NCBI GenBank assembly: GCA_016206235.1
Contig: JACQRZ010000048.1
Location: 1-6,763 of the forward strand
From: Candidatus Uhrbacteria bacterium
GTDB lineage: Bacteria > Patescibacteriota > Patescibacteriia > JACQRZ01
Direction of reading: 5' to 3'
Length of the DNA stretch: 6,763 nt
A program made the position numbers and the translations under genes. The stretch's first letter is position 1; each line of letters opens with the position of its first letter. Below the pieces are notes generated by a model that worked only from the letters and a program-made list of their open reading frames with translations, made no database searches and was not told where the DNA came from. This document shows positions 1 to 6,276 of the stretch, one piece after another.

Positions 1-7
1 CCAATAA

Positions 8-54
8 CCAATTTCCAATTAAATTAAAAATATATTTTAGAGATTAGAAATTGG
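8..54. repeat. AT-rich imperfect inverted repeat
   Basis: The arm CCAATTTCCAAT (8-19) is the reverse complement, with one mismatch, of ATTAGAAATTGG (43-54). Between the arms lies a very AT-rich stretch that itself holds the perfect palindrome AAAATATATTTT (27-38), so most of 8-54 could fold into a long, weak hairpin. It is not a typical Rho-independent terminator, because the stem is AT-rich and no T-tract follows. A promoter could lie in this stretch, since it is the only sizeable non-coding DNA before the first gene, but I could not pair a convincing -35 with a -10. Similar CCAATTTC/TTGG-type intergenic repeats are, from memory, common in Parcubacteria genomes. Confidence 0.6.
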
Positions 55-70
55 GAGTTAGAAATTGGAG
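44..70 (+). repeat. Tandem direct repeat TTAGAAATTGG(G)AG
   Basis: Two near-identical units stand head to tail: 14 bases at 44-57 and 13 bases at 58-70, differing by one G. The first unit is also the right arm of the inverted repeat at 8-54. The units contain GGGAG (53-57) and GGAG (67-70), which resemble Shine-Dalgarno cores, so the repeat runs directly into the leader of the first gene. Its end at base 70 is only 12 bases before the ATG at 83. Confidence 0.7.
67..70 (+). promoter_or_regulatory. Possible ribosome binding site (GGAG)
   Basis: GGAG lies 12 bases before the ATG at 83, a long but usable spacing. A competing reading uses GGGAG at 53-57, 7 bases before a TTG at 65, which would add six residues to the protein. 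Both signals sit inside the direct repeat, so neither settles the start. I prefer ATG 83 because it keeps the coding region clear of the repeat and leaves an N-terminus of about the length seen in archeases. Confidence 0.35.
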
Positions 71-82
71 CAAAGCGACGTT

Positions 83-511
83 ATGCCATTTACAAAAAAA
101 CAAGGCTCGGGATCGGTTACACTTGATATACAGGGGAGAAACTTGCCCGATCTCTTTACCGAAGGGGCACGCGCTTATTTTTCTCTTGTCCGTCACATTG
201 ATAGTATGAAAGATGACGAGCGAGTTAAAGTTGTTGTAGATGCAAAAGACCTTTCATCGTTGTTTGATACGTGGATTTCTGAATTGCGTGAGCGTGAAAA
301 AATTCATAACGTTCTCTTTGGCGAATTTCGTGTTGCTTCAATTCAAAAAGTATCAGCAAATCAATATGTGCTGACCGGTGAAGCATTTGGAGAATCCGGC
401 AACGCAGATGATGGGAAGAGTATTGGGTTAGCCAAAAACATTACTATTACCGAAGGGAAGAGTAGCGCACAAACACCGCTGTTCCTGTGTTCGTGCAACG
501 TCAAAGTATGA
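83..511 (+). CDS. Archease-like protein (degenerate)
   Basis: This protein of 142 residues has the length and layout of the archease family, which activates the RNA ligase RtcB. Family-like features are a short strand and turn (LDIQG, 14-18), a helix like archease LEEAF (LPDLFTEGARAYFSL, 21-35), the strand and helix V-V-V-D-A-K-D-L followed by W-I-S-E-L (50-68), the strand around EFRVASIQKV (81-90), the GEAFGE turn (99-104), and AKNITI (117-122), which aligns with archease VKAITYH. The usual N-terminal His-Thr-Ala-Asp is replaced by Gly-Ser-Val-Thr, the His after VKAxTY is a Thr, and the closing Asp is missing, so the metal site looks lost. The protein is probably cytoplasmic. Its stop codon overlaps the next start (ATGA), suggesting translational coupling. 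No rtcB is in the window. The family call rests on pattern recall, and the function is uncertain. Confidence 0.62.
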   Translation: MPFTKKQGSGSVTLDIQGRNLPDLFTEGARAYFSLVRHIDSMKDDERVKVVVDAKDLSSLFDTWISELREREKIHNVLFGEFRVASIQKVSANQYVLTGEAFGESGNADDGKSIGLAKNITITEGKSSAQTPLFLCSCNVKV

Positions 512-999
512 AACAGTTCATTGATATCGGCATTATTATTGCCGTCTCTTTTGTATTATACTGGTGTTTGCGTTTTTTTCATGGCAAGCTCGTAGCATTT
601 CTCCTAAAAAACAATTCCGATGAAAGCATCAACGGCAGAATCCAGACGATTGGGCGTGTGATTATGTCTACGGGAATGGTGGTCATTAGCGCGCTTACGC
701 TGATCATGACGCTCAAAACACTTGGCATTGACCCCACACCCTTACTTGCAAGTGCTGGCATTGCTGGGCTTGCGTTGAGTTTTGGAGCACAGTCGCTTGT
801 CAAAGATGTTATTTCTGGCTTATTCATTCTTATTGAAAACCAGTTTAGTGAAGGTGATGAGGTCACACTCGATGACAAGAATGGTAAGGTTGTGTGCGTG
901 AGCCTGCGAAAAACCGTATTAAAAGACAACGACGGCACGATTCATCATGTCCCTCATGGGCACGTTCGTATCGTCAGCGTGCGAGCACACAAAAGATAG
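508..999 (+). CDS. Minimal MscS-family mechanosensitive channel
   Basis: This is a small-conductance mechanosensitive channel protein of 163 residues, expected in the cytoplasmic membrane, where the family releases solutes on hypo-osmotic shock. Three membrane segments are visible at about 3-23, 49-70 and 77-108. The third is the pore helix, rich in Gly and Ala (LLASAGIAGLALSFGAQSLV, 79-98), and continues with KDVISGLFILIENQF. The beta domain follows (GDEVTLDDKNGKV, 116-128; SLRKTVLKDNDGT, 132-144), and its usual Pro-Asn-Gly is Pro-His-Gly (149-151). The protein stops about 12 residues later, so the C-terminal alpha/beta vestibule domain of full MscS is absent. The other two frames do not restore it, so a recent frameshift is unlikely. 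I chose ATG 508 because it overlaps the upstream stop as ATGA; a GTG at 487 would extend into that gene. The next gene begins 5 bases after the stop. Confidence 0.88.
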   Translation: MKQFIDIGIIIAVSFVLYWCLRFFHGKLVAFLLKNNSDESINGRIQTIGRVIMSTGMVVISALTLIMTLKTLGIDPTPLLASAGIAGLALSFGAQSLVKDVISGLFILIENQFSEGDEVTLDDKNGKVVCVSLRKTVLKDNDGTIHHVPHGHVRIVSVRAHKR

Positions 1000-1004
1000 A
1001 TACT

Positions 1005-2492
1005 ATGTCAGAACAATCAGCTTTTGAACGTCGGTGTTTTGAAATACTTCCGGGACTCTTGATGTGGGCAACCTTTATTGCTGGCGTTGTGTTGTCTATG
1101 ATTCACCCTCTATGGGTGATTTATTTTATTATTCTTTTTGATCTGTACTGGTTGTTGCGCGTCTCGTATTTTATCATCGTTGTTCTGTTTGCGTGGCGCA
1201 ACTATGCGCGGGCCCTAACGACAGACTGGTATGCCCGTATGGAGCGCCACAAGGGTTGGAAGGAGATCTATCATCTTATTTTTTTGCCAATGGTCAAAGA
1301 AGATCATGAGATAGTTGAGAGTACGTTGCAGGCATTGCGTGATGCGCGTTTCCCAAAAGAACGAATGATGGTTGTCTTAGCAGGTGAAGAGCGAGCGGGA
1401 GAACATTTTCAAACGGTTGCAGCAGCAATGGAGAAAAAATACGGCACATCATTTTTTCGTTTTTTCTCAACAACACACCCCGATACCATACCCGGCGAGA
1501 TGAAAACCAAGGGGGCGAACCTGAACTACAGTGGACATACGATACTCAATGACATCAATGCGCTTGGCATACCATACGAACATATCATTGTCTCTGCCTT
1601 TGATGTCGATACCATTGCACATCCAGATTATTTTGCCTGCCTTACAGATGCATACCTTTCGAATCCTAAACCGACACGGTCAAGTTATCAACCTGTTGTG
1701 TTATACAACAATAATATTTGGCATGCACCTTCGCCTACACGCCTTGCTGCCTTTAGCACCACCTTTTGGCTTATGACTGAACTCGCGCGTCCAGACAGGC
1801 TGTTTACGTTCGCCTCGCACAGCATGAGTTTTCAAGCACTTGTTGACGTTGATTTTTGGCAGAAAGATATGGTCAACGAGGACTCGCGAATTTTTTTGCA
1901 GTGCTTTATGAAATACCATGGCGACTATACGGTTGTTCCACTGTACGTACCGCTTTCAATGGATACCGTATCGGCACCAACACTATGGCGTAGTTTGTGG
2001 AACCTCTACAAACAGCAGCGTCGCTGGGCGTATGGCGTTGAGCATTTTCCCTATCTTATGAAACATTTTTTGCGCGATTCGCTTATTCCATTGCGGAAAA
2101 AAATGCGTATTCTCTGGAATCAGCTCGAGGGAATGTATACGTGGGCTACAGCACCCATTCTTATTCTTGTTCTTGGGCGGCTGCCCCTTCTTTTTGCCAG
2201 CGGAGATGTACAATCATTAGTAATCGTACAAAGTGCGCCGCGAATTTTGGAAATCTTGCTAAACTTGAGCATGCTCGGTATCTTTGTTATTGGTTTTTTA
2301 TCCTTTTTTCTTTTACCACCGCAACCAAGGCTTCATCCCACGCATCGAAGACTCACTATGGTTTTGCAGTGGCTCTTGCTTCCTATTACCATCATACTTT
2401 TTAGCGCGTTGCCTGCAATTGAGGCACAGACTCGTTTAATGATTGGAAGGTATCTTGGGTTTGCGGTAACAGACAAGCATCGATCGAACTAA
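1005..2492 (+). CDS. Membrane glycosyltransferase, family 2 (synthase type)
   Basis: This integral-membrane glycosyltransferase of 495 residues resembles cellulose and hyaluronan synthases, which use a nucleotide sugar at the inner membrane face and often pass the chain outward. Hydrophobic segments lie at about 17-33 and 36-62, then a GT-A catalytic domain, then at least three more near 376-397, 411-437 and 450-470. The catalytic series is complete: K-G-A-N-L-N (169-174), the metal-binding D-V-D (200-202), N-E-D (291-293) in the place of the usual T/E-E-D base motif, and Q-Q-R-R-W (337-341), the QxxRW acceptor-site motif of processive enzymes. No PilZ domain is present. The open frame extends upstream to 894 inside the channel gene, but similarity begins only after ATG 1005, which follows the channel stop by 5 bases. 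The Shine-Dalgarno signal is weak. The sugar and product cannot be told from the sequence. Confidence 0.87.
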   Translation: MSEQSAFERRCFEILPGLLMWATFIAGVVLSMIHPLWVIYFIILFDLYWLLRVSYFIIVVLFAWRNYARALTTDWYARMERHKGWKEIYHLIFLPMVKEDHEIVESTLQALRDARFPKERMMVVLAGEERAGEHFQTVAAAMEKKYGTSFFRFFSTTHPDTIPGEMKTKGANLNYSGHTILNDINALGIPYEHIIVSAFDVDTIAHPDYFACLTDAYLSNPKPTRSSYQPVVLYNNNIWHAPSPTRLAAFSTTFWLMTELARPDRLFTFASHSMSFQALVDVDFWQKDMVNEDSRIFLQCFMKYHGDYTVVPLYVPLSMDTVSAPTLWRSLWNLYKQQRRWAYGVEHFPYLMKHFLRDSLIPLRKKMRILWNQLEGMYTWATAPILILVLGRLPLLFASGDVQSLVIVQSAPRILEILLNLSMLGIFVIGFLSFFLLPPQPRLHPTHRRLTMVLQWLLLPITIILFSALPAIEAQTRLMIGRYLGFAVTDKHRSN

Positions 2493-2504
2493 ATCACGTA
2501 CGAT

Positions 2505-3482
2505 ATGTCCCGTGTTACTATCAGTTTGGTTACCTACAATGGAGCAGAGCATCTCCCATTGTTTCTCGAAGGCGTGCAGAAGCAGACATTTGCTGACTGC
2601 CAGTTGGTCGTATGCGATAACGCATCGACTGATGCTACTCGTGAGCTGATTGAATCGCATTCCCCAAGCGCGCGAACGATAAAAAAAGAAACGAATAAGG
2701 GCTTTGCACAAGGACATAACGAAATTATGTTAGGAACTGATTCTGAATATATCCTTGTTATTAATCAAGATACCTATCTTGAGAAAGATTATATTGCTTT
2801 ATGCGTAGATTTTTTAGATCATCATCCTAAGGTAGCTTCCGTAAGCGGTTTATGCGTGCGCGTGCACCATTTGCGTGATCGCGATCGCGCGCGCAAAATA
2901 GACTCGGCGGGCATTTCGTTTCGCTATAATTATTTTTTTGAGGAACGTCTTGGTAATAAGCCACTCGTGAGTATCGCAAACCCCCAGGAAGTATTTGGAG
3001 TATCAGGAACAGCCGCATTCTATAGGAAAAGCGCGCTTGAGAAGGTTGCTCTTGTGCTTAACGGCAAAAAAGAGTATCTTGATGCTGACTTTTTTATGTA
3101 TAAGGAAGATGTTGACCTTGCGTTTCGGCTGCGCTGGGCAGGTTTTACATCGTATGTAGTGCCAGCCGCGCGAGTATATCATATTCGAACTGGCAAAAAG
3201 GAAGCACAAAGATCGAACCCCTTTATTAATTATGTTTCCTATCGGAATACAGTGGCGGTATGGTATAAGAATCTCAGCGCCGAGCTGTTTCTTCGTTTCA
3301 TTGCTTCGCTTCTTTTTTTTGAAATGGCAAAAGCGATCTATTGCCTGATACGTGAACGATCGACATTATGTGCATGGCGGGATCTTATGCGTTTGCGACC
3401 CGTGCTTAAAGAAAAACGAGCCATGATTATGTCGTCACGCAAAATATCAAGCAGCGCAATGGTGCGCGCCCTTCACTTATAA
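2505..3482 (+). CDS. WbbL-like glycosyltransferase, family 2
   Basis: This protein of 325 residues has the GT-A fold of rhamnosyltransferase-like family 2 enzymes, which add single sugars to a lipid-linked or surface glycan. The nucleotide-binding start is ISLVTYNG (6-13), with CDNASTDAT (37-45) and N-K-G-F-A-Q-G-H-N (64-72). The metal-binding DxD equivalent is N-Q-D (87-89). G-T-A-A-F-Y-R (168-174) and F-M-Y-K-E-D-V-D-L-A-F-R-L (197-209) form the acceptor and catalytic-base region, and H226 matches the conserved late His. A hydrophobic stretch at about 261-283 may touch the membrane. The Arg/Asp run L-R-D-R-D-R-A-R (123-130) is an odd charged insert. The gene starts 12 bases after the previous stop with no clear ribosome binding site. 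The sugar specificity is unknown; rhamnosyl transfer is only the commonest annotation of this group. Confidence 0.88.
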   Translation: MSRVTISLVTYNGAEHLPLFLEGVQKQTFADCQLVVCDNASTDATRELIESHSPSARTIKKETNKGFAQGHNEIMLGTDSEYILVINQDTYLEKDYIALCVDFLDHHPKVASVSGLCVRVHHLRDRDRARKIDSAGISFRYNYFFEERLGNKPLVSIANPQEVFGVSGTAAFYRKSALEKVALVLNGKKEYLDADFFMYKEDVDLAFRLRWAGFTSYVVPAARVYHIRTGKKEAQRSNPFINYVSYRNTVAVWYKNLSAELFLRFIASLLFFEMAKAIYCLIRERSTLCAWRDLMRLRPVLKEKRAMIMSSRKISSSAMVRALHL

Positions 3483-3488
3483 GAGCTC

Positions 3489-3522
3489 CAACCTACATCC
3501 GCCAGCTGGCGGAGCAACCTAC
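3489..3522. repeat. 8-base direct repeat CAACCTAC flanking the palindrome
   Basis: CAACCTAC occurs at 3489-3496 and again at 3515-3522, exactly bracketing an 18-base core that is the 16-base palindrome plus one base on each side. The arrangement resembles the target duplication left by an inserted element, but the core is far too short to encode a mobile element, and an 8-base match could also come from local slippage or chance. Confidence 0.6.
3498..3513. repeat. Perfect 16-base palindrome TCCGCCAGCTGGCGGA
   Basis: The sequence equals its own reverse complement over all 16 bases. It is GC-rich in an otherwise less GC-rich gap between two glycosyltransferase genes. As RNA it would form a 6-base-pair stem with an AGCU loop. 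No T-run follows, so it is not a standard intrinsic terminator; it could pause transcription, protect mRNA ends or bind a dimeric protein. From memory, this same palindrome is frequent in Parcubacteria genomes, which would make it a dispersed repeat rather than a local operator. Confidence 0.8.
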
Positions 3523-3532
3523 TCACAACGTT

Positions 3533-4342
3533 ATGGACATCTCAATTATTATTGTTAATTATCATGCAAAAGGCTTGGTAAGAGAATGTGTTAAAAGTGT
3601 TATTCGTTCAGCTCCCAAATGTTCCTATGAAATCATTGTTGTTGATAATGGGTGTGAGTCTGGCCTTGCCGAACTGTTAAAGAGTCGTTTTCCATCAGTG
3701 GTATACGTTGGCTTAAAGAAAAATTATGGATTTTCAGGTGGGGTAAATGCGGGTATTGCGCTGGCCACAGGAACGTATATACTCGTCTCAAACATGGACA
3801 TAACGGTCCTTCCCGGATCTCTTGATACGCTGTATGGATATATGGAAAAGAATCCAGATATCGGTATTGTAGGACCACGCCTACTCAATCCCGATAGAAC
3901 TGTGCAGCAGTCGTACTATCGGTTTCACACTCTCATGACGCCGGTCTATCGTCGGCTTGCCAGTAGTTCGTGGATACCTGGCAGCACACAGAATCTTTCC
4001 CATTTTCTTATGAAAGATTGCGATGTGTCCGAGGGTATGGATGTGGATTGGCTTTTAGGCGCGGCGCTCTTTGTGCGACGGTCAAGCTTAAATAAAGTTG
4101 GTCTTATGGATAGTAAAAGATTTTTTCTGTACTTTGAAGATACGGATTGGTGCAGGCGCTTCTGGCAAAAAGGGTATCGAGTGCGATATGTGCCGCAAGC
4201 AACCATGATCCATCTCTATGGAAGAGATTCGGCAAAAAAGAAAGGCCTCTTTGCATTGCTGGAAAAAGCAACACGCACCCATATTGCAAGCGGAATGAAG
4301 TATTTTTTAAAGTACAGAGATGATGGAACAAAACGACCATAA
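3533..4342 (+). CDS. WbbL-like glycosyltransferase, family 2
   Basis: This second transferase, of 269 residues, has the same fold class as its upstream neighbour. It opens with ISIIIVNYHA (3-12), then V-V-D-N-G (36-40) and K-N-Y-G-F-S-G-G-V-N-A-G (63-74), the nucleotide-sugar site typical of rhamnosyltransferase-like family 2 enzymes. N-M-D (87-89) stands where DxD is expected. G-P-R-L-L-N-P-D (114-121), the W-L-L-G-A-A-L-F-V-R-R strand (173-183), the F-F-L-Y-F-E-D-T-D-W-C-R-R catalytic segment (197-209) and H227 all match the family order. It has no membrane segment and is shorter at the C-terminus than the upstream enzyme, so it is probably cytoplasmic and peripheral. The sequence is too different from its neighbour to suggest a recent duplication. 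It starts 20 bases after the palindrome with no ribosome binding site in view, and its last 23 bases overlap the next gene. The sugar is unknown. Confidence 0.9.
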   Translation: MDISIIIVNYHAKGLVRECVKSVIRSAPKCSYEIIVVDNGCESGLAELLKSRFPSVVYVGLKKNYGFSGGVNAGIALATGTYILVSNMDITVLPGSLDTLYGYMEKNPDIGIVGPRLLNPDRTVQQSYYRFHTLMTPVYRRLASSSWIPGSTQNLSHFLMKDCDVSEGMDVDWLLGAALFVRRSSLNKVGLMDSKRFFLYFEDTDWCRRFWQKGYRVRYVPQATMIHLYGRDSAKKKGLFALLEKATRTHIASGMKYFLKYRDDGTKRP

Positions 4343-6245
4343 ACGGCATTTTCCTATCTCGCATACTCTCGTGTGGATATGCGGTATTGTTGTTGGGATA
4401 CTCGTTCTCAGCAGTCTTTTTGTCGTATCTGCAAGTCGTTCACTCTCGCGTACCGTTGACTCGCTCAAAGGCCATGTGTATCAAGCTCGCACACTTGTGA
4501 AGGCTCACAATGTGCGTGCAGCTCATGCAGAATTGCAACAAGCTCTTGATGATATTTCTTCTCTTCAAAAAACAGCGAGTTCTTTTTCCGCGGCTCAATA
4601 CATACCATTTTTTGGGAAAAAATATGAGGCTGCAACTCGCTTTCTTGACGCATCGTACCACAGCGTTCACGCGGCAGTGCGTGTCATGCAAATTGTAGAG
4701 CGCTCTCTGCAGCCAGTTCGCTCCAGCCAAGCGCAGGACATCAAGAGTATTGATATTGAAACACGGGAGCGTCTTTTGCGCGCGCTTTGGGAGTCACAAC
4801 CAGATATTCGTGCTGTTCGGTCAGAACTAGCCCTGGCGCTGTACCGGCTTAGGGATGTCCATGCACACGCATTAAACAATTCAATGCGTGAGATGGCCGG
4901 GCAGCTACAGGCAGAAAATGAAAAAATGGTTACATTCATTGACAACCTTGAGCCGTTTCTCGCATACATCCCGTACGTGGTTGGGTATCCTCATGAGAAA
5001 ACCTATCTTTTTCTCCTACAAAATAACAGCGAGGTTCGCGGCACCGGAGGTTTTATTGGCAACTATGGCATTATCAAGGTGAAAGACGGCACGCTGCTTT
5101 CTTTTAAAACAGATAACATCTATAATCTCGACGACCCAAACATTGGAAAACTTTTTGTTGAACCGCCCATGCCGCTGAAAAAGTATACATGGGGTTCAAT
5201 TAAGTATCTTTTTTTACGTGATTCAAATTGGTCGCCTGATTTCACCAACGCCGCAAAAAAAGCCGAGTGGTTTTATATTCAAGAAGGAGGAAAGGAAAAG
5301 CTTGATGGCGTTATTGCAATTACGCCTGATGTTATCTCGTCATTTTTGCGGTTCACTGGCCCTATTCAGATTGATGACATTCTTTTTACGTCGGATAACT
5401 TCTTCCAGGAGTTGCAATACGATGTTGAGCAAGGCTACGCTCTCAAAGGCATTGAAGAACATCGACGAAAAGAGATGGTGGGACGTCTTGGTTCAGAGCT
5501 TATATCACGCATATATTCATTGCCATTTGATCAATGGGGAGAGCTTTTAAAAAATCTCAAAACAAAGCTCAATGAAAAAAGTATTCTTCTCTTATTTCAC
5601 GATAAAGCAGCACAGCAGTTTGTTGATGAGTATGGGTGGAGCGGGCGTGTTATGCAAACAGAGGGTGATTTTCTTATGGTGGTCGACAGCAATATCGTGA
5701 GTATGAAGACCGACCTTGTTATGGATAAGGCGATTGACTATACGCTTCGCGAGCATTCTGATGGATCACTTACCGCGCAGGTTGAATTAACCTATCGAAA
5801 TAATGGATATTTTTCGTGGTACACAACGCGCTACAGGGATTGGGTGAGAATTCTTATTCCTCAAGGCAGCACCGTGATATCTTCATCAGGCGCTCTTGAA
5901 CGCGAACTTTCGGATGCGCCAGGCAAGCTTGAGGTTTTGCAGGAGAGTGGTAAGATGAGCGTTGGAGCGTTTATTGTTGTTGAGCCAAAAAGAACCAAAA
6001 AATTTACACTTGAGTATCGTTTGCCAAAACGCATTGGAGATCAGGTGAAAGATGGCTTGTACACATTATTTGTTCAGAAGCAATCAGGAGTTTCGAACCA
6101 GCAATTTACTGGTCACTTTTTTTTCCAAAAACCTCTTGTCTCTTATAATCAGGGAACATTTACTGTGAACAAAACAGGCGAAAAAACACTTGATCTTAAC
6201 GGAGACCTGCGTTTTGATAGAAGTATTCAAATACAATTCAAGTGA
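4320..6245 (+). CDS. DUF4012 membrane-anchored protein
   Basis: This protein of 641 residues is recognised as a DUF4012 member by the block Q-N-N-S-E-V-R-G-T-G-G-F-I-G (234-247), R-D-S-N-W-S-P-D-F (300-308) and L-D-G-V-I-A-I-T-P (328-336). One membrane segment lies at about 15-38 after a short charged N-terminus, so most of the chain should be outside the membrane. Residues 40-215 are helical with a heptad-like look (for example the L/A-rich 55-85 stretch) and precede the DUF4012 core. The last 170 residues are beta-rich (LTAQVELTYRNNG, 484-496; KKFTLEYRLPK, 560-570), resembling an Ig-like or other beta-sandwich region. The function of DUF4012 is not established. Its place after three glycosyltransferases suggests a role in surface-glycan export, attachment or display (inference). 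ATG codons at 4320 and 4323 are alternatives, both overlapping the upstream gene by about 20 bases, which implies translational coupling. Confidence 0.87.
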   Translation: MMEQNDHKRHFPISHTLVWICGIVVGILVLSSLFVVSASRSLSRTVDSLKGHVYQARTLVKAHNVRAAHAELQQALDDISSLQKTASSFSAAQYIPFFGKKYEAATRFLDASYHSVHAAVRVMQIVERSLQPVRSSQAQDIKSIDIETRERLLRALWESQPDIRAVRSELALALYRLRDVHAHALNNSMREMAGQLQAENEKMVTFIDNLEPFLAYIPYVVGYPHEKTYLFLLQNNSEVRGTGGFIGNYGIIKVKDGTLLSFKTDNIYNLDDPNIGKLFVEPPMPLKKYTWGSIKYLFLRDSNWSPDFTNAAKKAEWFYIQEGGKEKLDGVIAITPDVISSFLRFTGPIQIDDILFTSDNFFQELQYDVEQGYALKGIEEHRRKEMVGRLGSELISRIYSLPFDQWGELLKNLKTKLNEKSILLLFHDKAAQQFVDEYGWSGRVMQTEGDFLMVVDSNIVSMKTDLVMDKAIDYTLREHSDGSLTAQVELTYRNNGYFSWYTTRYRDWVRILIPQGSTVISSSGALERELSDAPGKLEVLQESGKMSVGAFIVVEPKRTKKFTLEYRLPKRIGDQVKDGLYTLFVQKQSGVSNQQFTGHFFFQKPLVSYNQGTFTVNKTGEKTLDLNGDLRFDRSIQIQFK

Positions 6246-6276
6246 TTAGCAATGAGTGGTTTGTGACTAGATACTT

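Noticed and set aside
65..82. TTG start at 65 for the archease-like gene
   Set aside because: It has a fair GGGAG 7 bases upstream, but both lie inside a direct repeat, and the six added residues show no family likeness. Kept only as an alternative.
579..938. 119-residue open frame on the minus strand
   Set aside because: It is antisense to the channel gene, which has clear motifs, and its Ser/Leu-rich translation looks like a mirror of that coding sequence.
894..1004. Upstream extension of the membrane glycosyltransferase to an ATG at 894
   Set aside because: The 37 extra residues overlap the channel gene in another frame, are rich in Arg and Ser with no family likeness, and the channel frame is well supported there. 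ATG 1005 fits the family start.
2881..2888. GCGATCGC, identical to the cyanobacterial HIP1 octamer
   Set aside because: There is a single copy, inside a coding run of Arg and Asp codons; nothing else points to cyanobacteria.
3498..3520. Rho-independent terminator at the palindrome
   Set aside because: The stem is only 6 base pairs and no T-run follows on either strand.
2505..4342. Recent tandem duplication of the two WbbL-like transferases
   Set aside because: They share only family motifs; lengths, spacing between motifs and most residues differ, so any common origin is old.
6246..6276. Promoter or small open frame (ATG at 6252, four codons) before mreB
   Set aside because: The gap is 31 bases, no paired -35 and -10 can be argued, and a four-codon frame has no support as a gene.
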